A stretch of 64,000 bases of DNA from Castellaniella sp049650445 (GCF_049650445.1 NZ_JBASAD010000033.1:84714-148713), one strand, 5' to 3'. Positions 9,203-18,120 are shown, counted from the first letter of the stretch. Translations and numbers: made by a program. The notes: a model not told the origin generated them from the letters alone.

Positions 9203-9985
9203 ATGCTGGAACTGAACCGGATTTCCCTGAGTTACCCCGCCGACAGTGGCCGGCGCGCCGTACTGCGCGAACTGAGTCTGAACCTGGAAAGCGGGCAGAT
9301 TGCCTGCCTGCTGGGCTCCTCGGGCTGCGGCAAGACCAGCGTGCTGCGCGCCATCGCCGGCTTCGAACCGCTGGACGGGGGTTCGATCCGCCTGGACGGA
9401 CGACTGCTGTCGGGCGACGGGGCCCGCGTCGAACCCGAACACCGGCGTGTGGGCATGATGTTCCAGGACTATGCGCTGTTCCCCCACCTGGACGTGGCGG
9501 CCAACGTCGGCTTCGGCCTGCGCCGCCTGGACACGGCCGAACGCGGCCGACGCGTGCGCGGCCTGCTGGAACTGGTGGGGCTGGCGGGTCAGGAGGCACG
9601 CCGTCCCCATGAATTGTCCGGCGGCCAGCAGCAACGCGTGGCACTGGCCCGGGCCCTGGCGCCCGAACCCGATCTGCTGCTGCTCGACGAACCTTTTTCC
9701 AATCTGGACGTGGACGCCCGCGAACGGCTGGCCTTCGAACTGCGCGATCTGCTGAAAGCAGCGGGACGCACTGCGCTGTTGGTCACCCACAATCAGGCGG
9801 AGGCTTTCGCCGTGGCCGACCGGATCGGCATCCTGAAGGAAGGCCGGCTGGCCCAGTGGGACACCCCCTACGGCATGCACCACCACCCGGCCACACCGGA
9901 AATCGAGGCCTTCATCCACCGCGAGGCCCTGATGGCCAAACGCGCGCAGGCGGGTTTACGCGGCGCGCCTTCGATCGCCGCCTGA
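9203..9985 (+). CDS. fbpC: Ferric iron ABC transporter ATP-binding protein, short form
   Basis: The 260-residue ABC ATPase has Walker A GSSGCGKTS, Q-loop MMFQDYALFPHL, signature ELSGGQQQRVALARAL, Walker B LLLLDEPFSNLD and H-loop LVTHNQAEA. It ends soon after the ATPase core, while many FbpC proteins are ~350 residues with a C-terminal regulatory domain. That regulatory domain is therefore absent or minimal here. It is the last gene of fbpABC and converges on ntrC with four bases between the stops. Confidence 0.92.
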   Translation: MLELNRISLSYPADSGRRAVLRELSLNLESGQIACLLGSSGCGKTSVLRAIAGFEPLDGGSIRLDGRLLSGDGARVEPEHRRVGMMFQDYALFPHLDVAANVGFGLRRLDTAERGRRVRGLLELVGLAGQEARRPHELSGGQQQRVALARALAPEPDLLLLDEPFSNLDVDARERLAFELRDLLKAAGRTALLVTHNQAEAFAVADRIGILKEGRLAQWDTPYGMHHHPATPEIEAFIHREALMAKRAQAGLRGAPSIAA

Positions 9986-9989
9986 ACGA

Positions 9990-11516
9990 TCAGTCCTCGA
10001 GGGCCGGGCCCGTCTCCGGGTCCATGCCCAGTTCTTTGCTCTTGCGGGTCAAGGTATTGCGGCCGATGCCCAGGCGCAGCGCGGCCTCGCCGCGGCGGCC
10101 GCCGGCCTGCTCCAGCCCGACCCGCAGCAGCGTCCGCTCGAAGTCCCGCAGCAGTTCATCCATCACGCAGGGTTCGCGACGCGCCAGGCGCGCCCGCGCC
10201 TCGATCGCCAGCGCGGCGCACCAGCCAGACTGGGCCTGAGACGCGGCCGCTTCCGGACCGGGGCCTTGCCCCGAACTGGCGCCAGGCTCGGCCCAGCCCG
10301 TGTCTCCGGCATCCAGGATTTCCGGCGGCAGATCCTCCAGGCCGACTTCCGCGCTGGGCGCCATGACCGTCAGCCACTGGCAGACGTTCTCCAGTTGGCG
10401 GATGTTGCCGGGATAGTCGAAGCGGCGCAGCGCCTCCAGCGCGGCGGCATCGGGCCGGCGCACCGGCACGCCCAGCTCGGCCGCGCTGCGCGCCAGGAAG
10501 TGTCGCGCCAGGGATTCGATGTCCTCGCGGCGTTCCCGCAGGGGCGGCAGGCGCAGGCGGATGACGTTCAGGCGGTGGAACAGATCGGCGCGAAACAGGC
10601 CCGCCCGCACCCGCTCTTCCAGCGGCTGGTGGGTCGCGGCCACGATGCGGACGTCCGCCTGAACGGGTCGCGCGCCACCCACCCGGTAGAAGGCGCCTTC
10701 GGCCAGCACCCGCAGCAAGCGGGTCTGCAATTCGGCCGGCATGTCGCCGATCTCGTCCAGGAACAACGTCCCCCCGTCGGCCTCCTCGAAGCGCCCCCGG
10801 CGCGACTGGACCGCACCGGTGAAGGCGCCGCGCTCGTGGCCGAACAGTTCCGCCTCCAGCAGATCGCGCGGGATGGCGGCCGCATTGACCGCCACGAAGG
10901 GCCCGGCGGCGCGGCGGCTGTGCCGATGCAAAGCCCGCGCCACGAGTTCCTTGCCGGTCCCCGATTCCCCGGTGATGAGCACAGTGGCACCCGACTGGGA
11001 CAGGCGGCCGATCGCGCGGAACACGTCCTGCATGGCCGGAGACTGCGAGGGGGCCATTTCCGCCACACCGGGCAGGGGCCTGGACCCGGCCTCGGCATGG
11101 TCCGGCTGGGCGACGCCGGCGGCATGGCGGGACGGCGCAGACTGAGCGGCGCGGCCGATCAGTTCGACGGCAGCCTGGATGTCAAAAGGCTTGGCCAGAT
11201 AGTCGAAGGCGCCCTGCTCGAAGGCCGCCACCGTCGTGTCCAGATCGGTGTAGGCCGTCATCATGATGACGGGCAGGCCCGGCAGGCGCGCGCGCACCGT
11301 CGCCAGCACGCTCAGGCCGTCGGGCCCCGGCATGCGGATATCGGACACCAGCACCACCGGCCGGTCCGGATCCTCCGCCCCCGCCAGCGCATCGAGGGCC
11401 GCCTTCAAGGCCACACCGTCGGCAAAGCTGCGCACCGGCCAGCCGGCCTTGTCCAAGGCCTTTTCCAGCACCCAGCGCATGCCGGGTTCGTCGTCCAGAA
11501 TCCAGATCGTGTTCAT
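9990..11516 (-). CDS. ntrC: Nitrogen regulation response regulator NtrC
   Basis: The 508-residue sigma-54 enhancer-binding activator has an N-terminal receiver with phospho-acceptor Asp59 (VLVSDIRMPG) and DDE at residues 8-10. The central AAA+ domain has GESGTGKE, the GAFTGA loop that contacts sigma-54 and LFLDEIGDMP. A C-terminal Fis-type helix-turn-helix is present (RLGIGRNTLTRKSKELG). When phosphorylated by NtrB in nitrogen limitation it activates glnA and other nitrogen genes. It is the third gene of glnA-ntrB-ntrC; candidate NtrC sites are upstream of glnA in this window. Confidence 0.96.
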   Translation of the reverse strand: MNTIWILDDEPGMRWVLEKALDKAGWPVRSFADGVALKAALDALAGAEDPDRPVVLVSDIRMPGPDGLSVLATVRARLPGLPVIMMTAYTDLDTTVAAFEQGAFDYLAKPFDIQAAVELIGRAAQSAPSRHAAGVAQPDHAEAGSRPLPGVAEMAPSQSPAMQDVFRAIGRLSQSGATVLITGESGTGKELVARALHRHSRRAAGPFVAVNAAAIPRDLLEAELFGHERGAFTGAVQSRRGRFEEADGGTLFLDEIGDMPAELQTRLLRVLAEGAFYRVGGARPVQADVRIVAATHQPLEERVRAGLFRADLFHRLNVIRLRLPPLRERREDIESLARHFLARSAAELGVPVRRPDAAALEALRRFDYPGNIRQLENVCQWLTVMAPSAEVGLEDLPPEILDAGDTGWAEPGASSGQGPGPEAAASQAQSGWCAALAIEARARLARREPCVMDELLRDFERTLLRVGLEQAGGRRGEAALRLGIGRNTLTRKSKELGMDPETGPALED

Positions 11517-11529
11517 GCAGCCTCCGGCG

Positions 11530-12483
11530 TCATGCCAGTTCCAGCGGCAACAGCAGACGGAATTCGGTGCGTCCGGGGACGGAGTCGAATTCCAGCAGAC
11601 CGCCCTGCCGCTGCAGACATTCCTGGGCCAGGCTCAGGCCCAGGCCGGTACCCTGCGCCCGACCGGTCACCAGGGGATGAAAGAGCTTGTCGCGCAGGGC
11701 CTCGGGCACCCCGGGGCCGTTGTCGATGACCGCGATCCGCAAGCCCAGGCGGTGCTGACCGTCGGCCAATACCGGTTGATGCAGGATGCGAGTGCTCAGG
11801 TGCAGCGTGGGCGCGTCCAGGTCGGTGGCCTCGGCCAGTGCCTGTGCGCCGTTGCGTGCCACGTTCAGCAAGGCCTGCAGCAACGGGTCGCGATCGGCGC
11901 GCATGTCCGGCACCGAAGCGTCATAGTCGCGCTCCAGACGGATGCGTTCACCGAACTCCAGACGGACCAGAGCCAGGACCCGTTCGCATAGTTCATGGAC
12001 ATTGAACACACTGGGCACGGCGGCCGGCTGGCCGGACGAGCTCAAGCGGCTCACCAGTGCAGCCAGCCGGTCGGCCTCGGCCACGATCACCTGAGTGTAT
12101 TCGCGCAGATCGCCGCGCGGCAGTTCCATTTCGAGCAACTGGGCGGCGGCCCGCAGGCCGGCCAGGGGATTGCGGACTTCGTGCGCCAGATTGCGCAGGG
12201 TTTCGCGCTGCGCTGCCTGGGTATCGCGGGCCTGCCGCAGATCGTCCAGATGGCCGCCCTGATGGACAGGGATTTCGATCAACCAGGCCCAGGGCTGACT
12301 CCGCAACGGCGTTTTCAGGACGCTGTCGCGGCCGTCCAGCCAGGGCTGCGCGGGCTGCCCCGCCAACTGGCGACGGGATTGGCCCAACAGTTCTTCCGCC
12401 GCGCCGTTGGCGTGGCGGATCCGGTGGGACTCGTCCAGCAACAGGACCGCAGTGCGCAGCAGGTCGAGGCCGGACGTGTCCAC
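11530..12483 (-). CDS. ntrB: Nitrogen regulation sensor kinase NtrB
   Basis: The 317-residue cytoplasmic histidine kinase has an N-terminal PAS-like segment (LLLDESHRIRHANGAAEELLG), the phospho-acceptor His101 in NLAHEVRNPLAGL, and an HATPase domain with N-box LLQALLNVARNGAQAL, G1 VIDNGPGVP and G2 GTGLGLSLA. NtrB phosphorylates or dephosphorylates NtrC under PII control. I chose the GTG at 12483 because AGGA lies just upstream and because a longer frame would overlap glnA by ~190 bases. It is somewhat shorter than E. coli NtrB (349). Confidence 0.93.
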   Translation of the reverse strand: MDTSGLDLLRTAVLLLDESHRIRHANGAAEELLGQSRRQLAGQPAQPWLDGRDSVLKTPLRSQPWAWLIEIPVHQGGHLDDLRQARDTQAAQRETLRNLAHEVRNPLAGLRAAAQLLEMELPRGDLREYTQVIVAEADRLAALVSRLSSSGQPAAVPSVFNVHELCERVLALVRLEFGERIRLERDYDASVPDMRADRDPLLQALLNVARNGAQALAEATDLDAPTLHLSTRILHQPVLADGQHRLGLRIAVIDNGPGVPEALRDKLFHPLVTGRAQGTGLGLSLAQECLQRQGGLLEFDSVPGRTEFRLLLPLELA

Positions 12484-12494
12484 CGCAATCCTCG

Positions 12495-13907
12495 CTAGAG
12501 GGAGTAATACATGTCGAATTCGACCGGATGCGGGGTCACCCGCAGGCGATCGAGCTCGTTGGCCTTCAGGTCCAGAAAGGCGTCCAGCAGATCGTTGCTG
12601 AAGACCCCGCCGCGCGTCAGGAAGTCGCGGTCGCGATCCAGGGCTTCCAGCGCCTGATCCAGCGACGAGCACACTGTCGGGATCTTGGCGTCTTCTTCCG
12701 GCGGCAGATCGTACAGGTTCTTGTCGGCCGGATCGCCCGGGTGGATCTTGTTCTGGACGCCGTCCAGGCCCGCCATCATCAGGGCCGAGAAAGCCAGATA
12801 CGGATTGGCCAGCGGGTCCGGGAAGCGGGCCTCGACACGACGCGCCTTGGGGTTGCTGACGTAGGGGATGCGGATCGAGGCCGAGCGGTTGCGCGCGGAA
12901 TACGCGAGCTTGACCGGGGCTTCGTAGTGCGGCACCAGGCGCTTGTAGGAGTTCGTGCCCGGATTGGTGATGGCATTCAGGGCGCGGGCGTGATGGATGA
13001 TGCCGCCGATGTAGTACAGGGCGAATTCAGACAGACCGCCGTAGCCGTTGCCGGCGAACAGATTCTGGCCATCCTTCCAGATGGACTGGTGCACGTGCAT
13101 GCCCGAACCGTTGTCGCCTACCACGGGCTTGGGCATGAAGGTTGCGGTTTTGCCGTAGACATGGGCCACGTTGCGGATCACGTACTTCATGGTCTGGGTC
13201 CAGTCGGCACGCTGAACCAGGGTGCTGAAACGGGTGCCGATTTCCAACTGGCCGCAGTTGCCGACCTCGTGGTGGTGGATTTCCACCGGCACGCCCATCT
13301 GTTCCATCAGCAGGCACATTTCCGAGCGCATGTCGGCGAAGGAATCAGTCGGCGACACAGGCACGTAGCCGCCCTTGACGGCCGGACGATAGCCCAGATT
13401 ATTGCCATTGGAATCATGGGCATTGGACCAGGCGGCCTCATCGGAGACGATCTTGACGAAGCTGCCGCTCATGTCCGAGTTCCAGCTCACGCCGTCGAAC
13501 ACGAAGAATTCGGGTTCCGGACCGAAATAAGCCGTGTCGCCCAGGCCGCTGGACTTCAGATAGGCCTCGGCGCGGCGGGCCAGAGAACGCGGATCGCGGT
13601 CGTAGCCCTTCAGGTCGGACGGTTCGACCACGTCGCAGGTCAGAATCAGCGTGGTTTCTTCGCGGAAGGGGTCCAGACGCGCCGTCCCGGCGTCCGGAAT
13701 CAGAATCATGTCGGACGCCTCGATGCCCTTCCAGCCCGGCAGCGACGAGCCGTCGAAGGCGACGCCCGATTCCATGCGGTCCTCGTCCATCTGGCTGGCG
13801 GGAACGGTCAGGTGATGCTCCCGGCCCAGGGTGTCGGTAAAACGGCAATCCACGAACGCCACTTCGCGTTCGGCGATCATCTGCACAACGTTTTCAGGGG
13901 TGGACAT
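12495..13907 (-). CDS. glnA: Glutamine synthetase, type I
   Basis: The 470-residue dodecameric GS-I makes glutamine from glutamate, ammonia and ATP. Recognisable elements are the MSTPENVVQMIAE start, the metal and substrate motifs FGPEPEFFVFD and VGNCGQLEIG, the NGSGMHVHQSIWK loop, and KNLYDLPPEE containing Tyr399, the predicted adenylylation site. The ATG at 13907 has AGGAG upstream. It heads glnA-ntrB-ntrC and is preceded by a sigma-54 promoter and NtrC sites. Confidence 0.97.
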   Translation of the reverse strand: MSTPENVVQMIAEREVAFVDCRFTDTLGREHHLTVPASQMDEDRMESGVAFDGSSLPGWKGIEASDMILIPDAGTARLDPFREETTLILTCDVVEPSDLKGYDRDPRSLARRAEAYLKSSGLGDTAYFGPEPEFFVFDGVSWNSDMSGSFVKIVSDEAAWSNAHDSNGNNLGYRPAVKGGYVPVSPTDSFADMRSEMCLLMEQMGVPVEIHHHEVGNCGQLEIGTRFSTLVQRADWTQTMKYVIRNVAHVYGKTATFMPKPVVGDNGSGMHVHQSIWKDGQNLFAGNGYGGLSEFALYYIGGIIHHARALNAITNPGTNSYKRLVPHYEAPVKLAYSARNRSASIRIPYVSNPKARRVEARFPDPLANPYLAFSALMMAGLDGVQNKIHPGDPADKNLYDLPPEEDAKIPTVCSSLDQALEALDRDRDFLTRGGVFSNDLLDAFLDLKANELDRLRVTPHPVEFDMYYSL

Positions 13908-13969
13908 AAAAGCTCCTGCGCCAAATCGTATCGTCAAAGGGAAAAGCTCGAGGCTTCGTCAGATTTATT

Positions 13970-13986
13970 AGCAATGACCGTGCCAA
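13970..13986 (-). promoter_or_regulatory. Sigma-54 promoter of glnA
   Basis: Read on the minus strand the site is TTGGCACGGTCATTGCT, an almost perfect -24/-12 element (TGGCAC-N5-TTGCW). It lies about 65 bp upstream of the glnA start and predicts NtrC-dependent transcription. Confidence 0.92.
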
Positions 13987-14069
13987 CTTTTTGGGTGGTG
14001 GTTCCAGGCAGCGGTGCCCAGTCTGCCGACCAGGTGGCAGTCGTACAGAACGCGAATGCACAACCATAC

Positions 14070-14086
14070 CGCACCATTAGAGTGCA
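14070..14086. promoter_or_regulatory. NtrC binding site 1 (imperfect)
   Basis: CGCACC-ATTAG-AGTGCA matches the NtrC dyad TGCACC-N5-GGTGCA at most positions. It lies ~85 bp upstream of the sigma-54 promoter. A further TGCA-N8-TGCA pair at 14083-14098 overlaps it and may be a weak additional site. Confidence 0.75.
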
Positions 14087-14112
14087 TATTTTAGTGCATT
14101 GTGCCCCATGAA

Positions 14113-14129
14113 TGCACCATCAAGGTGCA
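14113..14129. promoter_or_regulatory. NtrC binding site 2 (perfect consensus)
   Basis: TGCACC-ATCAA-GGTGCA is a perfect 6-5-6 NtrC palindrome located ~128 bp upstream of the glnA sigma-54 promoter and only two bases from the hemW stop codon. With site 1 it forms a classic two-site enhancer. Confidence 0.9.
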
Positions 14130-14131
14130 AT

Positions 14132-15352
14132 TCAATTCAGAAACTCCATCTGCAGCTCGTTCAGAAACTGCCAGCCTTGAGCGGTGGCACACACCCGGTC
14201 CAGGCCGGGTTCGAGCAGGCCGCGCTCGACCGCGCGGCGCATGGCCGGCAGGATGGACATCAGCGACAGGCCGGTGCGCTCGATGAACAGCCCGCCCTCG
14301 ACGCCTTCACGCAGGCGCAGGGCATTGAGCATGAACTCGAAGCCCAGGTCGCTGGGGCCGAGTTCGCGGCGCTCGACCACGTGCTTGCCGGCGCCTTCGG
14401 TCACCAGCCGCATCCAGGCATCCGGCATGCGTGCCCGCGCCTGTCGCGTGATGCGGTCCTGAAAGGAAATCTTCGAATGCGCGCCCGGACCGATGCCCAG
14501 GTAATCGCCGAAACGCCAGTAGTTCAGGTTGTGCTGACAAGCCTGGTGAGGCCGCGCATAGGCGGAGACCTCGTAGCGGTCGAAACCGGCCGCCTGGATC
14601 AGTTCCGCCACCCGGTCCTGCATGGCCGCTCCCAGCTCGTCGTCTGGCACCCGGGGCGGAAATTTGGCGAAGACCGTATTGGGTTCGAGCGTCAGGTGAT
14701 ACAGCGACAGGTGCCCCGTGCCGAACGCCAGCGCCTCGCGTACGTCTCGCTCGCACTCGGCCAGAGTCTGCTCAGGCAAGGCGAACATGACATCCAGATT
14801 GACCCGGTCCACGGCACGCTGAGCCATTTCGATGGCCGCGCGGGCCTGGGCGGCATCGTGGATGCGTCCCAGGCGCCGCAGCTTGTCGTCATCGAAGCTC
14901 TGGATGCCCAGCGAGATCCGGTTCACTCCGGCCTGAGCATAGCCCTGAAAGCGGCCGGCCTCGGCCGTGCCCGGGTTGGCTTCCAGGGTGATCTCCACGT
15001 CGGGCGCCAGATTCAGATAGGCGCGAAACAGGCCGATGATCCGGTCGATCGCCTCGGCCGACAGCAGACTGGGCGTGCCGCCACCAAAGAACACCGTCGA
15101 AACCGGCCGTCCCCAGATGTCGGGCACCGCCTGTTCCAGATCGGCCTGCAGGGCCTGCAGATAAGCTTCTTCCGGCAGTTCGCCTGAGCGCTCATGCGAA
15201 TTGAAGTCGCAATACGGGCACTTATGCACGCACCAGGGCACATGCACGTACAGCGACAAGGGCGGCAGCGCCGCCAGGCCGGGCTTGCCGCGCACGCCCG
15301 GGCGGCCGTCGCCTGCGCGTTCGGGCATGGGAACGGGTACCAGCCTTTTCAT
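14132..15352 (-). CDS. hemW: Radical SAM protein HemW
   Basis: The 406-residue radical SAM protein carries Cys41, Cys45 and Cys48 in CVHKCPYC, the 4Fe-4S/SAM site. It continues with FFGGGTPSLL and the HemN-C-terminal domain. Proteins of this group (formerly annotated coproporphyrinogen III oxidase) lack the N-terminal element of HemN and act as heme chaperones for respiratory proteins. A C-P-Y-C pattern rather than HemN's CxxxCxxCxC supports HemW. It is ten bases downstream of rdgB. Confidence 0.9.
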   Translation of the reverse strand: MKRLVPVPMPERAGDGRPGVRGKPGLAALPPLSLYVHVPWCVHKCPYCDFNSHERSGELPEEAYLQALQADLEQAVPDIWGRPVSTVFFGGGTPSLLSAEAIDRIIGLFRAYLNLAPDVEITLEANPGTAEAGRFQGYAQAGVNRISLGIQSFDDDKLRRLGRIHDAAQARAAIEMAQRAVDRVNLDVMFALPEQTLAECERDVREALAFGTGHLSLYHLTLEPNTVFAKFPPRVPDDELGAAMQDRVAELIQAAGFDRYEVSAYARPHQACQHNLNYWRFGDYLGIGPGAHSKISFQDRITRQARARMPDAWMRLVTEGAGKHVVERRELGPSDLGFEFMLNALRLREGVEGGLFIERTGLSLMSILPAMRRAVERGLLEPGLDRVCATAQGWQFLNELQMEFLN

Positions 15353-15362
15353 TGCATACCCC

Positions 15363-15986
15363 CTATGCTTGTTGACCTTGATCCTGGCCGAATTCGCTGC
15401 GCAACGCCTGCAGCAGGCCGCGCAGGGCGCGGGCCCGGTGGCTGAGCATGTTCTTCTGCTCCAGAGGCAGTTCGGCGGCGGTCATGTCCAGGTCGGGCAG
15501 GTAAAAGTACGGGTCGTAGCCGAAGCCGTTGGCGCCCCGAGGGGTATCCAGCACCTCGCCGTCCCAGGAACCTTCGACCACGATCGGGCGCGGATCGTCG
15601 GCGCTGCGGACGTAGACCAGGACGGCGACGTAGCTGCCGCGCCGGTCGGTGCGGCCGGCCATCTCGGCCACCAACCGGGCGTTGTTGGCCGCGTCCGAGC
15701 GTGTGCCATCGGGCGCCTGCGCGTAGCGTGCCGAATACACTCCAGGTGCGCCGTCCAGCGCCTGCACGCACAGACCCGAATCGTCGGCCAGCGCCGGCAG
15801 GCCGGTGGCGCGGCTGGCGTGACGCGCCTTGGCCAGTGCGTTCTCCACGAAGGTGTGAAAAGGCTCATCGGCCTCGGACACGCCCAAAGCGCTTTGCGGC
15901 ACCATCTCGATACCGGCCGCCGACAGGCTGGCGGAAAATTCCTTCAGTTTCCCGGGATTGCCCGAGGCCAGCACGACTTTTTTCAT
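15363..15986 (-). CDS. rdgB: dITP/XTP pyrophosphatase RdgB
   Basis: The 207-residue Ham1/RdgB housecleaning NTPase hydrolyses dITP, XTP and related deaminated purine nucleotides. Signature elements are the N-terminal VLASGNPGKLKEF, TFVENALAKARHA, ALADDSGLCVQAL and GANGFGYDPYFY. The ATG at 15986 gives the canonical MKKVVLASGN start; a longer in-frame start at 16064 would translate a GC-rich palindromic repeat into an implausible extension. Confidence 0.95.
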   Translation of the reverse strand: MKKVVLASGNPGKLKEFSASLSAAGIEMVPQSALGVSEADEPFHTFVENALAKARHASRATGLPALADDSGLCVQALDGAPGVYSARYAQAPDGTRSDAANNARLVAEMAGRTDRRGSYVAVLVYVRSADDPRPIVVEGSWDGEVLDTPRGANGFGYDPYFYLPDLDMTAAELPLEQKNMLSHRARALRGLLQALRSEFGQDQGQQA

Positions 15987-16010
15987 CGCAGGGCCGTCCC
16001 AAGATGGAAA

Positions 16011-16058
16011 ACGCCCCCCCCGGGGGGCAGCAAGCCGCAGGCGCAGCGTGGGGGCCTT
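16011..16058. repeat. GC-rich palindromic intergenic element between rph and rdgB
   Basis: The spacer holds a C7/G6 palindrome and a second arm (GCAGCGTGGGGGCC) with poly-T on its right side, giving strong hairpin potential on both strands. Similar C-rich/G-rich dyads are frequent between genes in Burkholderiales. It may end rph transcripts or be a dispersed repeat; whether it recurs in the genome cannot be told from this window. Confidence 0.5.
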
Positions 16059-16060
16059 TT

Positions 16061-16813
16061 TCATGCGCCGCCCAGGGTCGCCGCCTGGGCACGGATCAAT
16101 GCCTGGATACCGCCGGTCGCCAGGTCCAGCAGACTGTTCAATTCATCGCGGCGGAAGCTGCCGCCCTCGCCCGTGCCCTGGACCTCGACAAAGTCCCCGG
16201 CGCTGGTCATCACCACGTTCATGTCGGTGTCGCAGGCAGCGTCTTCCGGATAATCCAGATCCAGGACCGGCCGCCCGTCCACGATGCCGACCGAAACGGC
16301 GGCCACCTGACCGCGCAGCGGATTGGCCTTCAACTGGCCGGAGGCCATCAGGCCGCGCACCGCCAGGGCCGCCGCCAGCCAGGCACCGGTGATGCTGGCA
16401 CAGCGGGTGCCGCCGTCGGCCTGCAGCACGTCGCAGTCCAGGTGCAGGGTGCGCTCGCCCAACGCCTCCAGATCGAATACTGCGCGCAGGCTGCGGCCGA
16501 TCAGGCGCTGGATTTCCTGGGTGCGGCCGCTTTGCTTGCCCCGGGCCGCCTCGCGGTCGCCCCGGGTGTGCGTGGCACGCGGCAACATGCCGTATTCCGC
16601 CGTCACCCAACCCTGGCCTCGGCCTTTCAGGAAGGGCGGCACTTTGTCCAGCACGCTGGCGTTGCACAACACGCGCGTGTCGCCCATGCAGGCCAGCACC
16701 GAGCCTTCGGCGTGGCGCGTATAGCCGGTCAACAGTTCGATGCGGCGCAGTTCGTCCGGCCGGCGGCCGGACGGCCGCGACGCGGCGGAATCAGAAGTCG
16801 AGGGGATGGTCAT
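16061..16813 (-). CDS. rph: Ribonuclease PH
   Basis: The 250-residue phosphorolytic 3'-5' exoribonuclease trims tRNA 3' ends. Family motifs seen are the phosphate-binding arginines in RGDREAARGKQSGR, EIQRLIGRSLRAVF, LDCDVLQADGGTR and LDLDYPEDAACDTDMNVV. The ATG at 16813 is preceded by AGGAAA; longer in-frame starts would run into the divergently transcribed yicC. The divergent rph/yicC arrangement is conserved in many Proteobacteria. Confidence 0.95.
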   Translation of the reverse strand: MTIPSTSDSAASRPSGRRPDELRRIELLTGYTRHAEGSVLACMGDTRVLCNASVLDKVPPFLKGRGQGWVTAEYGMLPRATHTRGDREAARGKQSGRTQEIQRLIGRSLRAVFDLEALGERTLHLDCDVLQADGGTRCASITGAWLAAALAVRGLMASGQLKANPLRGQVAAVSVGIVDGRPVLDLDYPEDAACDTDMNVVMTSAGDFVEVQGTGEGGSFRRDELNSLLDLATGGIQALIRAQAATLGGA

Positions 16814-16850
16814 GAAGAAATTTCCTGCCAGAAGGCCTGGAGAGGCCAGA

Positions 16851-16872
16851 CTACAATAAGACACCATTGTAG
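16851..16872. promoter_or_regulatory. Inverted repeat with face-to-face -10-like hexamers between rph and yicC
   Basis: CTACAAT (16851-16857) and ATTGTAG (16866-16872) are a perfect 7-bp inverted repeat with an 8-bp spacer. Each arm contains TACAAT, a good -10 hexamer, one pointing to yicC and one to rph, so two overlapping convergent-start promoters or a shared operator are possible. No strong -35 was seen for either. Confidence 0.45.
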
Positions 16873-16895
16873 ATAAACACCGACGAGACCGCCCC

Positions 16896-17807
16896 ATGAT
16901 CCGCAGCATGACCGCCTTTGGCTCCGCCCGCCTGGATTCCGACGCCGGGGCGATCAGCGCCGAGATCCGCAGCGTCAACAACCGCTTTCTGGACCTGAGC
17001 CTGCGGATTCCGGAAGACCTGCGTTTCGCCGAATCCCGCATGCGCGAACTGGTCGGCCGCCAGGCCCTGCGCGGCAAGGTCGAACTCAAGCTGACCTATG
17101 CCGCAATCGACCGCGAAGCCCTGCGCCCCATCGACGCCGAGGCCATGCAGGCCCTGGCGGAACAACTGCAATGGGCGCGCCAGTTCATTCCCGATCTGCC
17201 CGCACCGGCTCTGTCCGAACTGCCGCGCGAAGGCGCGACACGCAGCGGTCTGGACGCCGATGTCTGGCTGCCGCTGTGCGAACAGGCTTGCATCCAGGCC
17301 CTGGAAGAATTCGGCGCCGCGCGCCAGCGTGAAGGCGCCCGGCTGGCACAGGCCATGCTGACCATGGCCGACGAGATCGACACCATCGTCGTCCGCGTGG
17401 ACGCCGAACTGCCCGCCCTGGTGCAACAGCATCAGGACCGCATCGCCCAACGCCTGCGCGAGGCCCTGGAGACCGCCAGCCCCGAAGGTTTCGCCGCCAT
17501 CAGCGGGGCCGAACTGACCGCCCGCATCGCCCAGGAAGCCAGCCTGTTCGGCCTGCGCGTGGACGTGGCCGAAGAGCTCACCCGGCTGCGCTCGCATCTG
17601 CAGGAACTGCGCGAAATCCTGTCCGGCAAACATGCCTCGGCAACGCGCGGCGGCAGCGGCAAGCGCCTGGACTTCCTGTTCCAGGAAATGAATCGCGAAG
17701 CCAACACCCTGGGCTCCAAGGCCGCAGCCCTGTCCGTCACCCAGGCCGCCATCGACCTGAAGCTGCTGATCGAGCAGATGCGGGAACAGGCGCAGAACAT
17801 CGAGTGA
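16896..17807 (+). CDS. yicC: YicC-family endoribonuclease
   Basis: The 303-residue YicC/YloC family protein begins MIRSMTAFGSA and ends in the DUF1732 domain with LDFLFQEMNREANTLGSK, the acidic signature of the family. E. coli YicC was shown to be an endoribonuclease acting on the small RNA RyhB. In relatives yicC is usually followed by gmk; here it is followed by mobile debris, so gene order is interrupted directly after this stop codon. Confidence 0.93.
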   Translation: MIRSMTAFGSARLDSDAGAISAEIRSVNNRFLDLSLRIPEDLRFAESRMRELVGRQALRGKVELKLTYAAIDREALRPIDAEAMQALAEQLQWARQFIPDLPAPALSELPREGATRSGLDADVWLPLCEQACIQALEEFGAARQREGARLAQAMLTMADEIDTIVVRVDAELPALVQQHQDRIAQRLREALETASPEGFAAISGAELTARIAQEASLFGLRVDVAEELTRLRSHLQELREILSGKHASATRGGSGKRLDFLFQEMNREANTLGSKAAALSVTQAAIDLKLLIEQMREQAQNIE

Positions 17808-17826
17808 TGTTTCAGGAAAGTCCAGC

Positions 17827-18120
17827 GTGCCAACGCCAGGCGAGAAGCAAGACCGAATCCGCGAAGCTGCCGAACGGATAGAGGCTGGCCGTAGTGCCTG
17901 GACGGTGGCCGACATGGCCGACGCCTATTTCCACGACAAGATCATGGGGCATTGGAAGCACCTCAACATCGTCTGCGGTTCTTTGCCGGCGGACGATGTG
18001 CTGATCGCGTCCCGCCTGGGCATGGATGCTGAAGCGTTCCAGAACGACAAGGCAATCCTTCTGCGGCCATGTGGTGTGCGAGGGGTTCGAGATAAACCGG
18101 GCCGTGCCGAGGGCTGGTGA
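17827..18120 (+). pseudogene. Possible phage integrase remnant
   Basis: A 97-codon frame starts at GTG with AGGAAAG upstream, 19 bases after yicC. The first half (IREAAERIEAGRSAW, then TVADMADAYFHDKIMGHWKH) resembles the arm/core-binding domain of tyrosine recombinases such as phage integrases. After KHLNIV the expected catalytic domain is missing and the remaining ~45 residues are unlike an integrase. I read it as the junction of an internally deleted integrase and unrelated sequence. It could instead be a small intact protein I do not recognise. Confidence 0.35.

Noticed and set aside
12057..14111. A 684-codon open frame antisense to glnA and ntrB
   Set aside because: No recognisable domain, while glnA and ntrB are unambiguous on the minus strand; it would also overrun the sigma-54 promoter.
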